From: Eleusine coracana subsp. coracana
Lineage: Eukaryota > Streptophyta > Magnoliopsida > Poales > Poaceae
Direction: 5' to 3'
Length of the DNA stretch: 64,000 nucleotides
Assembly: GCA_032690845.1 (NCBI GenBank)
Contig: CM064420.1
Span: 59,012,707 to 59,076,706 of the forward strand
The notes below the pieces were generated by a model. The model saw nothing but the letters and a program-made list of their open reading frames with translations, was not told where the DNA came from and did no database searches. The position numbers were made by a program, and so were the translations under genes. Of this stretch, positions 48,665 through 61,700 are shown piece after piece. Position 1 is the stretch's first letter. The number at the start of each line of letters is the position of its first letter.

Positions 48665-50052
48665 TTACAAATAACGCAAAGCTTTCTTAATGGCCTTCCA
48701 ATGATCAAATCCTAGATTGGATTGATATCTGCCAAGCATCCCAGTTATGAATGCTAAGTCAGGGCGAGTGCACACTTGTGCATACATTATACTTCCAACT
48801 GCTAATGCATATAGAATTGATTTCATTTGCCCAATTTCATAATCATTATTTGGACATTGAAATGTCCCAAACTTGTCGCCCTTGACAATAGGAGCAAGCG
48901 AAGATGTATGCATATTGAATTTCTTCAATACCTTCTCAATATGTCTTCTGACTTAGCCCCAATATTTCATTGGATCTATCTCGATGAATCTTTATTCTCA
49001 AAACATAAGAGGCTTCACCAAGATCTTTCATATCAAACTTTCGGGAAAGAAACTTCTTGGTTTCCAACAGCATATTGATATTGTTGCTGGCTAAAAAGAT
49101 ATCATCAACATAAAGTACCAAGAATATATAATTGCTCCCCCTGAACTTAGAGTATATGCAATTGTCCACTTTATTTTCTTTAAAACCAAATTATTTGATA
49201 ATTTAGTCAAACTTTAAATACCATTGTCTCAACGCTTGTTTCAAACCATAAATTGATTTCTTAAGCCGACATCCCAAATGTTATTTCCTTCCACAACAAA
49301 ACCTTCTGGTTGAGCCATGTACACATCTTCATATAAATCACCATTTAGGAAAGCCGTTTTTACATCCATCTGATATAACTCTAAATCATAATGTGCTACA
49401 AGCGTCATTATAATTCTGAATGAGTCTTTTGAGGAACTGGCGAGAAAGTTTCATTATAATCTATGCCTTCCCTCTGAGTAAAGCCTTTTGCTACGAGTCT
49501 TGCTTTGTATGTTTCTATGTTGCCATTAGAGTCATATTTCGTCTTGTAGACCCATTTGCAGCCTACTGTTTTGGCTCCTTTGGGAACTTCTACTAGGTCC
49601 CAAACTTTATTTGTACTCATAGACTTCATTTCTTCTTCCTTAGCACTATGCCATTTAGAAGCATATTCACTGTTCATGGCTTCTTTAAATGAGGTGGGAT
49701 CATCGTCCAACACCAACTCATTTATATTTTTACTCATATAAGTGACATAATCTTTTGAAATAGCATATTTTTTGACTCTCTGTGACCTTCTCAATGGTTC
49801 ATCATTATTAGTCACAGCTAAAGATTGTTGAGTCTCAACATGAGGTAAAGTACTTGGTGTGGCATTTGAGGTGACCACATGAGTCTCAACAGGAATTGCA
49901 TCAACAGTTTTATTAACTGGAGGTGCAACATTAGTATGTATCAGGATAAGAGATTCTTGAATGATAGGCATTAAAGCACAATCACGTTTTTCTTCAAGAT
50001 CTATTTTCCGTGATATCATATTTGTTTTCATCATTTCATCTTCCAAGAACAC
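48665..50052 (-). pseudogene. Copia reverse transcriptase, broken
   Basis: The 50052-49408 frame carries EAMNSEYASKWHSAKEEEM, WDLVEVPKGAK and KARLVAKGFTQREGIDYNET. The 49169-48936 frame carries the LYVDDIFLAS catalytic motif. The link between them is frameshifted and interrupted, so there is no continuous polymerase. Confidence 0.9.
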
Positions 50053-50800
50053 AGTGTGTCTTGTATCAATGAACTTAGTAACTTGTTCTGGACAATAAAA
50101 GCGTTATGCTTTGGATTTGTCAGGATAGCCAATGAAATGGCAGCTAACAATCTTGGGTCCAATTTGCCCATATTTGGATTGAAAACTCTAGCTTCTGCAG
50201 GACAACCCCAAACATGAAGATAATTTAGGGTTGGTTTTCTCCCAGTCCATAATTCATATGGCGTCTTAGGAATAGACTTACTAGGGACTTTATTCAAAAT
50301 ATGGCAAGTTGTTTTAAGAGCTTCCATCCATAGATTAATGGGCAATGTGGAGTGACTTAACATACTTCATACCATATCCATAAGTGTGTTGAGGTTCTCC
50401 TGGTGCAGAGTATTGAGCTTTTATACCATTTTCCTATAAAAACTTAGCAAATGGTCCAAGAACTTGGCCATATGGAGTATGTCTCCCATAATACTCTCCA
50501 CCACGATCAGATCTCACAATCTTGATCTTTCAATCATGTTGATTCTCCACTTCAGCCTTAAAGATTTTAATCTTATCCAATGCTTCAGATCTATCCTTTT
50601 ATAGGATAAATGTATCCAAAACAGGAGCAATCATCAGTGAACATTATGAATGAACTATAACCATCCACTGAAGTAACATTGAAAGGTCCACAAATATCTG
50701 TGTGGATAATTTCCAAAACCTCTTGTGTTCTTATTGCACCTTTCTTAATTTTCTTGGAATATTTTCCTTTGATGCAATCAAATACATTGATCAACATCCA
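50031..50800 (-). pseudogene. Copia integrase, broken
   Basis: 50797-50591 holds EVLEIIHTDICGPF and FTDDCS of the catalytic core start. 50363-50031 holds LWMEALKTTCHILNKVPSK, TPYELWTGRKP and YLHVWGC. Stops separate the pieces. Confidence 0.88.
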
Positions 50801-51063
50801 TAAAATTCAAGGGTTGGATTATTTGTTCTTTAATGAGACATTCCATTCTCCCCCTCGAAATATGGCCTAAATGATAGTGCTATAATTTTGAAGAGGTCTC
50901 ATTATCTTTTTTTTTTATGTTTAAAGACTCTTTTAGTATTTAGAGTGGAATCAACATTATTGATGGTATCATTCATGGAAATAAGGTAAAGTTTGTCTTG
51001 TCGGATGGCAAGACCAACATTATTTTCATTATACATAATTATACATCTCTTATTTTCAAAGTT

Positions 51064-51460
51064 TCATACAAAATCATCATCATCCAAACATGATACAGAA
51101 ACTAAGTTTCTCCTCATAGATGGTATATATAATACATTATTGAGTTGAAGCTTAAAACTAGTATGGAGTGTAAGTGTAACAACACCAATAGCTTCATCTT
51201 CAGCTTCAACTCCATTTGTCACCCTAATTCTTCTTTCCCCTCTTTTTAGGGTCCTCTTGGTATTGAATCCCTGTAAAGAGTTAGCAACATGAACGGTTGC
51301 ACCTGAGTCAATCCACCATGTATCGGTGGCATAATCAATATCCAAGGATTCATCTATAAAAGTAATAAAAGTATTACCTTTCTTATTTAACCACTTGAGG
51401 AAACCGGGACAATCCTTTCGAAAATGTCCAGATTTGCCACAAAAGTGACACCCATCATCT
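51064..51460 (-). pseudogene. Copia zinc knuckle and protease segment
   Basis: A CHFCGKSGHFRKDC zinc knuckle (about 51410-51455) precedes TWWIDSGATVHVA, the aspartic protease site, and LNNVLYIPSMRRNLVSV. Confidence 0.9.
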
Positions 51461-51599
51461 TTCTTTTCATCATCATTATCTTTATTGGGATTTCCTTGAG
51501 GCTTTTTTTGCTTGCTTTGTTTTGAACATTCCCCTTTATACTTGAACTAAGGCTTTTTAGGCTTAAGTATTTTCTTCATGGATTTTTTATATTTCTTTT

Positions 51600-52268
51600 T
51601 CTGAGAGGTTTTGAATTGATTGATATGATCTATCCTCTCAGCCTTAAGCCTTTGTTCCTCTTGTACACACATGGCTATCATTTCATCAACACCCCACTTA
51701 ACTTTTATTGCATTATAATTGATTGTAAAAGGAGAAAATTCAGGGGTAATGATGACATTATGAAGTGCACAAGAAAACCCTCCGAAAATTCCATTTCTAA
51801 GGATTTGAGTTTAGAAGCCATGTTGCACTTTTTCATAATATGCTCCCTTAAACTTCTTGTTCCATTATATATTTCATCTACAAGCCTCTTTATAAGAGTG
51901 CTTGTATATACTTTAGAGGAACCTTTATACTGATCCTCAACTTTAGTGAGATAATTCTTAGCTGATTGAGAATCAAGAACCGCACCTCTTATAGTTTCAA
52001 TGATGGAACTTTTAATGACCATGAGGCATTTGTGATTCGATTGCTCTCATTCCATCTTACTTGTGATATATTTTTCGTGAAGAGTTATATAATTTTTAGA
52101 ACCTGCTTGAGGTTCATGAGGAGCATCATTATTGAGAGCATAATCAAGATTCAACAGAGCGACAGTAATCTCCAATTTCTCTTTCCAAGAAACATAATTA
52201 CTCCCGTTAAGTTGCTCAATGCCGTTTATGATACCGGCAATGTTAGCATTCAAAGATGCTGCATACAT
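51600..52268 (-). pseudogene. Copia gag remnant
   Basis: 52268-52047 begins MYAASLNANIAG and includes LNGSNYVSWKEKLEI. 52022-51705 continues SAKNYLTKVEDQYKGSSK and LREHIMKKCNMASKLKS. A frame change lies between them near 52040. Confidence 0.88.
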
Positions 52269-52779
52269 AAAAGGAGAAAAACATTAATGAGCAACATCAA
52301 AAACTTCTTTTATTAATCAAATTCAAATGCCATAAATGAATAAGACCAATAAAATTTTGTGAAAGTTATTCACTTATTTGCTTTGGCTAAATAAAATGAA
52401 TAAAATTCACACTTAACAATATGCCTCAAAACCTTCTTTTATTTAACTAGTCCATATCACCTTTGGGTAGAAATGGGCTAGAAAAATAAAATTTTGTAAA
52501 AAGTATTCATTTATTAGCTTTGGCTAGAAAAATGAGTAAATTTTACATTTTTAAAAGAGACATAAAATAACATATTTAATAAAAAACAATATTATTGCAG
52601 CGGAAACATAAAAAATAATTAGGGAAAAACTTAAAAACATAAGGCAATGCCCAACTTAAATATTGCCCAAGATTTATTCATAATTTATTCAAAAGCTTTA
52701 AACTTTAATTTGAATTCAAATTCAAAATCCAATTTATAATTGAACTCAAAAATTCGGAAGAGAAAATAAGACACTATTC

Positions 52780-53395
52780 TTATTTGGGTCGCAACCAACA
52801 AATGTTGGCCCATAAAATATTTGGCCCACAGCGGCTGCCAGACTTGGGCCAGTAGCCCAGCTACCTAGGCATGGGCCATGATTTACCCTCTTTCGCACAG
52901 CCCGCCTGGCCGAGATATCCCGCCGCCTTTTCTCAGCCCTTGATCTAGATCGAACGGCCAGAAATGATTTCGGCAAGATATAAAAAACACTTTCTCTTCT
53001 TCATCTGGTCAAACCCTAATTCATTTCTCCTCTCCCCTTCTCTCTCCACACCACAACGGTGGCCGAGCGGAAGTGAGAGAGAGGCTGGAGCGCGGCGACG
53101 CTGGGGAGCTCCCCTCGTTGGAGCATGCGCGTGCCTCGGCTGGCACACAGCTCCATCGAGTGGTGCTCGCCGACACCCTTTGACCCGCCTGACCTGCGCG
53201 CACGTTGGAGGAGATCCAAACGGCGGCTTCGCACGCAGAGGCACTGCTGCGATGACGGCTGCGAGCACTCACGGCGTAGAGTCCACGGGTGGAGGCTGAG
53301 GAGCTGGTCGTGCTTGCACAGCAAGCAGAGGCAAGAGGCAGCCACAGGCCGCCGTCGTGCACGACGACGGCGACTATGGCCGGCTTCTCCATTAG
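52780..53395 (+). other. Captured host promoter and first exon inside the Copia leader
   Basis: Antisense to the element, this GC-rich block has repeated TGGGCC/TGGGCT-type boxes (52805-52880), TATA-like GATATAAAAA (52977-52986), a C/T-rich leader containing AAACCCTAA, and a long GC-rich stretch ending at a GTAAGC donor (53396). That is the layout of a plant housekeeping promoter plus first exon. The downstream gene body is absent. Donor gene unknown. Confidence 0.5.
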
Positions 53396-53780
53396 GTAAG
53401 CTTGTCGCCATAATCTTTAGGGTTAGGGTTCAATCTCTATGGGGAAAACATTTGGGGATCTACTGGTGGCTAGGGTTAGGGTTCTTGTTTGGGAAAAAAC
53501 ATGAGGTTTCGATCAACCCGATGCACATCTCCTCCTACATGCTTGATGACATAAACCGGAATCCCTAGCACATTAGTTTCATGTAGCCATAACATGCTAG
53601 CAAACATTTAACATTAAATAGTAAACATTTAGGCATAAAGCTTATGACAGGATGAAAAACATGAACAAATTTGTATCAAACGTAACATGTTTACATGAAA
53701 CATGATGATCAGGGCACTTGCACATATAGTTGGGCATATAAATAGGATTCAAAAAGAACCTAGCATGGATCTGGTGCCAC

Positions 53781-54185
53781 TGTTATACTTCTAGGATCGA
53801 CTAGGTTCAAAATTGAATCACATCATATACCTTCTTTAGAAGGATTAGCCATCAAAAGAGTTGATGGTTCTTGTCTAGTTCTTGTTCTTCCCTGTGTTTG
53901 AACTGAGGATCTAGATCGGGTTTTTAGGAGAGGTCACTAAATTTATTGACTTCAGATAATTTTGTTCTCTCCTTTTATAGCCTCAATTTACACAGGGGGA
54001 ACCGATATCAATATGTCGGTTCTCACCCATCGATCAGGGTAAAAACCCATGGTAAATTGACTGTTTTTGACTTCTGTCAAAATCAGATACTTTTAGTTCA
54101 TAGTTTTGAATTGAATCAAAACCATGGTTTGAACTCATTTATATCTGTGTGCTTTTCAGGTTTTGATCACATATCATTTCCTACA
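53781..54185 (-). repeat. Copia 5' LTR
   Basis: Partner of 47390-47788. On the minus strand GTGGCACCAGATCC follows it immediately (53767-53780), the likely primer-binding site. Confidence 0.9.
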
Positions 54186-54216
54186 CTCGAAACTATCTAA
54201 AGTGATATGTAAGTTA

Positions 54217-54426
54217 CTCCCTCCGCTCAACATTATATGGCAGTCTAGTCTTCTCAAGTTTTCTTAAATTATAAGACATCCTCGCTTTCCAATGTACTTT
54301 TCTCTCTTTCCAATACATCTCTATCTTTATATCTCTCCTCCTTGTTTTCTATGCATCCACTTTGTTTATCTTTTCTTAATTCTCATACCCGGAGCTAAAA
54401 CGTTATATAATATTGAATAAAGCGAG
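54217..54426. mobile_element. Stowaway-type MITE
   Basis: 210 bp bounded by TA (54215-54216 and 54427-54428). The left end is CTCCCTCCGCTCAACATTAT. The right end, inverted, is CTCGCTTTATTCAATATTAT. The length, TA target and CTCCCTCCG start are typical of Stowaway elements. Confidence 0.8.
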
Positions 54427-54429
54427 TAC

Positions 54430-57400
54430 ATTGAGACCAAACCCAACATACACGTTTGATTTAGCGCTGGAACGTATAGACTAGACATGATCAAGTATGC
54501 CTGACCTGTTTTGGAACTTCTGGTCGTCAAAAAAGCAATATTTTTTACTTTTTTTTTAGTATGCCGAGTGTCGATGTATCCTGTTGACAGGCTAAAGCTG
54601 CTCTAGATGCATTGATCCCGACTGTAGGGAGCATGGAGCCTGATTCAGTAGGCAGTACATTTCATTTCAGTCTGCAAAACCTCCTTCGGAGTCAAACAAT
54701 CAAGTGATTGATTTTGCAGTTAAATGTGAATGCTCCCGGTCCGAGAGCTTTGTCAACTTGCCATTATACCATTTTGGTTTCCAGGCATTTTTGGTAGATT
54801 CCTGTACTACCGAAACCTGTTCGTCTATGGTTACGTAAATGTCCAAATTTGGCATTTCCTCTGCCTAGTGTCGATGGCAAACGAACCAGCCCTATGTTGA
54901 TCTACCTATCCTGTTGACAGAAAAAATAAATCTTGTATTAACCTTTCGAGGAAAAGAAAAAAAAATGTCTCTACTCTTTTGCGACTACCAACCGATTGCA
55001 TTTGGACTTTACACTGTGCATCAGCACCGAATTCATTGCACGTGTCTTGTCGATTCACATGCTGCAGGTGGTCTGATGATGCATGCAGGTTGGAAAGGGC
55101 TCCTCTGACTGACTGACTGACCGGTGCACAGACTCCGGGCTGACATGGCAGCCTAGCTGGCGATGCGTATGATTTGCTCTGCTCGGCGCCGCCGCTGCCG
55201 TGTGATGGCACGGGAATCATGCTGCCCGCCGGTAAGGAGCTTTCGCCTTTAAGCAAAGATGATGGCAACGGCAACATCCCCTTCCCTTCCCTTTCTCGCC
55301 GTCCACGGTGTGGACCGATGAAACGTCGGGTCGGGTCGGGTCGTTGAAGCAAGAATCAGGGGCGTAACTCGTGGCTCGTCAAGTCTGGGCGTGAAACGAT
55401 CGACGAGCTACTAACTAGTAGTAGCACTGCTGATTTCTATTTTGGCAGCAGTGTTTGAGCATGCCTGCTTAGTGCTTTACATGTACTGTGTTTCCATCTC
55501 GGCTCATCGTCCCCTCCCCGCCCGACTGCTAGTCAGCGAGGTATCAGCAGCCGTGCACAGCACTGCACCGACGTCGTCTGTCTTTACCCACTGCTCAAGT
55601 CCTTGATCGTTGGTCTTATTCAGTTTTTTTTGCAAATATTATTTCTTTTTTTATAATTAGTTTTATCAATAGATATATTTTAATCATAACATATTTATTT
55701 TAATATTTACATAATTTTTTTAAATAAGACAGAAGGTCAAAAATAATATCTCAAAATCAAAAACGACACTCTTTATGGGACGGAGGTAGTACATTATACA
55801 CTTACTGTTTGTGGCGAATATCTGTACTACAGTCATATTCGCGTGTAAAGCTTTGCCGGGTACGGCCATCACGACGTGTCCACCGCCTTTTCGCGTGCAC
55901 CTCGCCGCGCGCCCGCTGCTTCTTCAGTCTCTCATACATACACACACACGTACTACATCATGCCGCGATGCCATGATGCCAAACAGTCCTCATGACTTCA
56001 GACAGACTTTCTTTTTGATCCTGCGATCACATAAAAACATAGGGATTAAATATAAACTTTGAAGCTCTACGCTCGTGTGGAGTCACACTTAAAATAAGCT
56101 GCGGCGCGCTCACACATGCATTTCACAGCGGCTGTCACCAACTGACGATTACCTATCATGCGCGCGTATAATTGTCCCGGGAAGTCCCTACGATGATACA
56201 AGAACGCGCGCGCACCGGCCGAATCTGGCAGCCAGTTAATAGTCAATGAATTCCTAAAACACTTTAATTAGTCAATGACACTAATTGATAATGACTGAAT
56301 TTTGCTTCTCGGCACAAGACACTTGGGCAACTGATGATAAGAGGGATACCCATACAAAACTACAAACCATCCATTATCTGCTAGCTAGGTACTACAGAAA
56401 GGTCGCCTGCCTACCGTGACGACTTCCGCTTCATCCATCGAGGAAACTGAAGTGTGTAAGGTTTGAACTGTCTGGTGTGTTTGCTGACAGAACATATTGG
56501 GACCAAGAACATATTGAGTACTACTCAGGAACGAAGAAAGAAGACCACAACAAGTCGTGGCACGCGTTTGGAAAAAAAAAATCCAGCAGCGCACACGCCA
56601 GGAAGTCAACCGGGGCGTGTCGGCCCCGGCCGGATATATCGCCCCAAGCCTGCCACTTGAGATCTCATTATCTGATCTTCTTCTTTTTCTTCACGACGAA
56701 ATTCAGCACAGCAGCGAGAGATTTTCGCAGGTGCAGTTGGGAAGTCTTCTCTCGACGTCGTTACAAAAAGGACCAAGCCCTACGGAGTCAAGCCATGCCA
56801 CTTGCGATCATCGCGCGTCGATCTCGCTCACCTGTCACATCGTCTTCTACCTCCATGCTCGATCTTTCACCCCATTTACAGTGACAGCGCCACATACAGT
56901 TCATCTCGCCCGGGACTGGTAGTTTGTAAATTAAAAGAGAGAAAGCTTTATCGCGAGCTGTCCGAGAAAGAAAAAAAAATAACAGATTCGTGCGAATTTG
57001 ACACTTCTACCACCACTGAAATCAGAAGCATCGTGGTCGTGGATCGCTCTTGCAAGTTCAAAGCAGGCTGACAAAGCAGAGTGCAAGTACAAGCCTACAA
57101 GCACGCCAGCTTCTGCGTCTCATTTGCTAATCGCCATTAATGCTTCTGAAGAAACCGAAAGGTGATGACAACGAAGAAAAGCGAAGGGAGCAGGAGGCAG
57201 CTCATCAGAAGATCAATCTATGATCAAACACGCTAGCTGTTCCAGCATGTATTGTGTAATCAAACTGTCTCTCAAACATCACACCTTCTCAAACAAAAAG
57301 CAAAAGATGTCTCACATCACAAATTCACAATTCATTGCACAGTAGACTCGTTCAACTTATCTTCTAATTCACCCCACTTGTTTCTCCTATACTTTAATTT

Positions 57401-58240
57401 TGTGCAGTACTAATAGTGATTGACAGTAAAAAGTGAAGAAGTAGTATACTATTTAGCGGGGGGAAAAGAAAAAAGAGGGAGGAGGATAGAAGAAGAAGAA
57501 TAGGGTGGTCAAAAAAGTACATTAATGGTTGGGCACCCCTTCCAAACATTTTGTCAACTTTGGGCTGCATCAGTCCCGCCCTCCCCACACCGCACGGCTG
57601 CACCAACCGCGCCCTTGATCGTCGGCCAGCTGCTGCGAGCTCATTAGCAGCGCCACCTGCCTTTCAGTTGCCTCTCCCTTTCCATCCTCTGCTCCATCTC
57701 AACTTGCTCGCAGTCGCAGGCCCCCTTCTTCAATTCCATGCATGACGGAGCAATCACAGGCTCTCGCAGCATGCACAACATGGCCAGATGATGACGGCCC
57801 CAAAGGAAGGAAGGAGTACGACGCAGTGGTTGTTGTAAGCTCGTACTCTAGCTGCTAAGCTTTTACGAAAGCAAAAGAGATACTACAAAAGAAAAAAGCT
57901 GGAGAGATCGATCACCGCGGCAGAAGAAGCATCAACAGCTTTATTTGTTCTGCTGAAAAAAGGAGGAGCAGGGAAGGAGAACGAAAAAAAAAGGCCTGTT
58001 GTTCTTGCAGCTCATCAACCAGTTTATCCAAAAGGAAAAGGAAGAAAAGAACAGTTAAACAACAGCACCACCACCATATCAGCTAGCCTCAAAAAAATAT
58101 AGCTCATGTACATCATCCTACAATAACGTACCTTCTTTGGTAGTATATAGTATTACTACTGCTTCTGCTGCTACAACTACAACTACATGCTACTATAGCT
58201 ACAATTAACCATGAACTGACCAATCCATGACGATGTAATA
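54430..58240. other. Intergenic region, no gene supported
   Basis: Apart from the MITE end near 55790 I see no family-like coding sequence. Longer open frames at 54906-55352 and 56477-56922 overlap one another on several frames and look random. A GGGTC run sits near 55328-55342. Confidence 0.4.
55625..55790. mobile_element. MITE fragment ending GGGACGGAGGTAGTA
   Basis: The right end (inverted CTACCTCCGTCCCATAAAG) and the AT-rich body with TTTTTTTAAATAAGAC are characteristic of a common rice MITE. No matching left end is visible, so it is probably truncated. Confidence 0.5.
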
Positions 58241-58320
58241 ATAATGTTTCGCTCCTTACTCTCTACATCTCGGTCCGGTCATCTCCATTGTTGTTATGGA
58301 TGGCTTCTTCAATTCGTCGG

Positions 58321-58608
58321 TCACGGGTGGCCTTGGTCCTCCGCTCCGATGGAATTGTGCTGCCGCGACGGGCCTGAAGGCGGCATCCTGGCCCTCGGCA
58401 AGAACCCCAGGAAATGGTTGGTGCTGCCTCTCTCCAGAGGCTTGCCGTTGAACGGCTGCATGCCTCTCGTTGCCTGGCAGCAGCTCGGCGCCAGCAGGAG
58501 GAGAAGAACCATCAACAACCACCACGGCTGCTGCGACAATGGCCGCCGCCGTAGCCGTGTGCTATTACAACTTCTTGCTTGGAAACAGCCGGCGGTGCCG
58601 GTGGCCAT
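58321..58608 (-). CDS. IDA-like secreted peptide precursor, 95 residues
   Basis: IDA and IDA-like precursors release a short peptide sensed by HAESA-type receptor kinases to trigger cell separation such as abscission. The frame starts at ATG 58608 and ends TGA 58321-58323. A hydrophobic stretch WWLLMVLLLLLAPSCC (about residues 29-44) forms the signal peptide, preceded by a basic region. A second in-frame Met sits within it. Near the C-terminus is FLPRARMPPSGPSRQHN (residues 69-85), matching the family core PPSAPSKRHN. There is no intron, as is usual for the family. The tail after HN is about 10 residues. The overlapping plus-strand frame 58244-58627 is a shadow. Confidence 0.85.
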   Translation of the reverse strand: MATGTAGCFQARSCNSTRLRRRPLSQQPWWLLMVLLLLLAPSCCQATRGMQPFNGKPLERGSTNHFLGFLPRARMPPSGPSRQHNSIGAEDQGHP

Positions 58609-58790
58609 CTATGTAGAGGAACGTTGAGCAGCAGCAGCAGCAGCAGAAGAAGAAGAGGTGAACCTTGATGGGACGTGCAGCTAACCCTGCGGCGTCAATG
58701 TAGTAGAGAGGAAGGAAGGAGAAGAGAACTGTGGTGGAAAATGGTGTGGAGAGGAGAGGGGAGGTGTGGTGATATATGGGTTAGGGAGGT
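58609..58790 (-). promoter_or_regulatory. Leader and core promoter of the IDA-like gene
   Basis: On the minus strand CATATATCACC (about 58768-58778) can serve as TATA. It is followed by a C/T-rich leader and a (CTG/CTT)n trinucleotide run (58628-58660) just before the ATG. Confidence 0.5.
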
Positions 58791-58799
58791 GGGGGCAGA

Positions 58800-61700
58800 G
58801 CGGTCTGGTCTAAGGATGAGACACTGTAACAGAAACAAGAGGGGTCGTTGTTAAATTTAATTTTATACTTTGCATTAGGATGACATACTCGGAGTTGTTC
58901 AAACTTCATGTCCCCCGGAACAAGCAAGGGGAAGGTGTCTGATTCAGAAGTTTTCCAACATAGCATGTACCCCATTGCGTAATAGTATCATCTTTTTATA
59001 GGCATTGTCCTTATTTTTCACATTGACTATTGCATGCTTTTACTTGTTTCGGTGAGACATGTTAAATTACAAAGTGTAGCGACAAATGACTGTAACAGCT
59101 CCACCTTTCCACGGGCTTGTCCATTTTAATGAAATAGCTCTAAAAGGCAATAAATAAAATTATTTATATGATCTACTGGACTTAAAAAAATTGTTGCAGA
59201 AAGTATTGAGGTCTTCTCTTCTTTTTTTTCTAGAACTTGGACCCTGTCATATACTAAAAGAATCTTAGCCAATATTCACATGTCAAGACAATAAGTACTA
59301 CCACTGTCAAAAATTATAGGCGAGTGACATATGGCCAACGTTGAATAGTTTATGACTCAGAAAAATAGCAAGAAAAATATCACAGCTAGCATATAGACTG
59401 ACCAAATTATCAGATATGCATATTTATCTAAAGCTACTAAAAAAACAGTATTTGTTCTCTTCACTGCAAGGAATTTAAATCAATTAGAAATTATCACATC
59501 TATGCCTACCTATAGCTCATAGGTTTTCCTGTGCTCGAGTCTTGTGGAAGTAGTAGCGGTGAAGTGATGACATGGTAGCGTGGTGCCGTGGTGGGGCTGG
59601 GATGTTGGGGTACATGTTGAATATGTTGGGAGGCAGCATGTGTGGACCAGAGAAAAAAGGGGTTAGGTTGCATTACAAATGTAGAGAAAGACAGAGATGC
59701 AACACAAAACAGGGGAGCAGGGCGGGAGAAAAAGCGGGGCGGCGGCCGGCGACGTGCGGGCAGCAGGCGGACGCGCGATTGGGCCGCCCCAACGCTGCTT
59801 ATTTCGTCGCCGACTAAGCAAAGAAATTCTTGATGCAGATTGCAGGAAGAGAAAAAAAAATCGCAGCATTATTATTCCTCTCAGCGGTGGCTAAACACAG
59901 GATCACAGAACGAACGGACGATGCGTGGCCTTGTCTTGTCTGCATCTGCATGCCTTGTGTTCAGGAAGCGATGCAGCACTACTTGCATCCGTGTTCTGAT
60001 GCACGTCCAGACAGAAGACTAGCATCAAGGCATGGGCACACGTTGACACGTACATTCACACACACGTACGCCGCACTCGCATTTTAGTTTACATAAGTTT
60101 ATTAATTTATTTTGATTGCAATATGGAGAAATCTGTCCTTTCTCCATATATATTTATGGGTAATTTTATCAGTCAAAGTTAGAAAAATCATAAGTCCTGC
60201 TAATTGTTGAAAAGGCAACAAAAAAAAAAGGAAGAAGTCAAAACAGATCATTAGGTCTGTCAGTCTGTGAAAGCAATGCAGCAATAGATGGCCAAACCAC
60301 CACCGATACAGCGAAATATTTCGTACATGCAGCTGTTTGATACTTGCACGGCCAAACGTTCTCTTGGCCGGACTGAGATGATAGCTTGGCTGCAGGAAGC
60401 ATCACGCATGGAGGCACGTCACTGCCATGTTTTCCGCCTACCTAAGCTGCCTAATCTCAACGTACCCCTTGCTTCCTCCTGTACTAGCTAAGCAAGCAGT
60501 GCTAGTGAGTGACTCTCTTCTTAGATTTTTGAACACGCCACTTTCGCAGTGTTGCATACGATTGTACGTAGCTACAGAGAATCTGGTTGACAACTCCAAT
60601 CCAGGATAGATCATTCCTTCAAAAACATCTGGGACAGAGGTTGGTTCATATGATTGGATCATGTTAAATCTCAATCAATTTTTGATCGGCTTACAATAAG
60701 TGAAGAAGAAAGAAGATAATCAATGGTACGACGGGAGGTACGGCGCCGCGGACAGGGACCGGCTGCCGGCCAGTGGCGGTGACAGATTGTTTAACCGCCG
60801 TGGCAGTGGCACTCGATGGCCGCACAAAAGGTTGGCAGAGTCTCAAAGCATCATGCAGATTTAATTTAACACTGCCCAGCACGGCACAACGTGTTCATAT
60901 ATACGAAAGGCACCTGAGAAGAAGCTAGCTACTATGCTGTCGATCTCAATAGTTCGACAAATTTGTCGATCGGCCAAAGTTAGACCCGGCATAAACTACA
61001 ATTCCAGAGTAACAAACAATTAAACCGAACGCATCGGCCAGCTCCAACTGGATCAGAAAGTTGAGACAAGCAGCCCAAAGGAAACTAACGAACAACGAAA
61101 ATCAATCTCCACGACGGGAGAAACAAATGTGTTTCCACGAACATACTAGTTCGTCTTCATGATGGGAGAAAGATGACACGAATGATGATCACACATGGAA
61201 CCCAAAAAGAATAAAGCAAATAAGCTTCAAGAATTCATCTAACACCAGAATAAGGCCAGGACAGAGTTCGTGCAGACAACAAAAGCTTAGCGAGCGGCCC
61301 CGCAGACAGGACAGAACGGAGCGAGAGAAATGAATCAATCGGTGACAGGGAAATAGTCGTACTAATCGTAGTAGAAGAAGAAGATCGGCCTCTGTTTTGT
61401 TCATGCCCGTAATCATGGCTGACGGTCTTTGCAAACGAAGCAGATGGGCCCGCTGCTGCTTCCCTGTCTCTCTCGTCCAGGCCTGTCCTGCCATCACCAT
61501 TCAACACACGTCCACACGCCCCGGGGTTTCAGCAGCCGGCTGTTGAAGTTGAACCGTGCGCGCCAAATTGCAGCAGTGCTCTCCTGCTGATTCCGAATCG
61601 CCACGGCATTTTGTTGAATTCAGTCCAGTGCTGGCCATCATCTGAATATCAGTGTTGAATAATTCTTCATCATCAGCCAGGTCATGATTCAGACATGATG

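Larger units (their letters stand above)
47390..54185 (-). mobile_element. Copia LTR retrotransposon, degenerate, 6.8 kb
   Basis: LTRs are 47390-47788 (3' LTR on this strand) and 53781-54185 (5' LTR), with TG...CA ends and about 400 bp each. The flanks CCCGA and CTCGA form a 4-of-5 target duplication. A purine tract (AAGGGAGATAA) sits inside the 3' LTR. The coding order on the minus strand is gag, zinc knuckle, protease, integrase, reverse transcriptase, RNase H, which is the Copia order. Many stops and frameshifts break the polyprotein, so it is not autonomous. Confidence 0.93.

Noticed and set aside
52945..53568. Protein-coding frames in the GC-rich Copia leader
   Set aside because: Several overlapping frames on both strands without motifs. 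The segment is better read as promoter and leader.
56477..57071. Overlapping plus-strand frames
   Set aside because: Three frames are open through the same low-complexity region with no conserved motif or splice structure.
58244..58627. 127-codon plus-strand frame
   Set aside because: It is antisense to the IDA-like frame, which has a signal peptide and family motif; the plus frame has neither.
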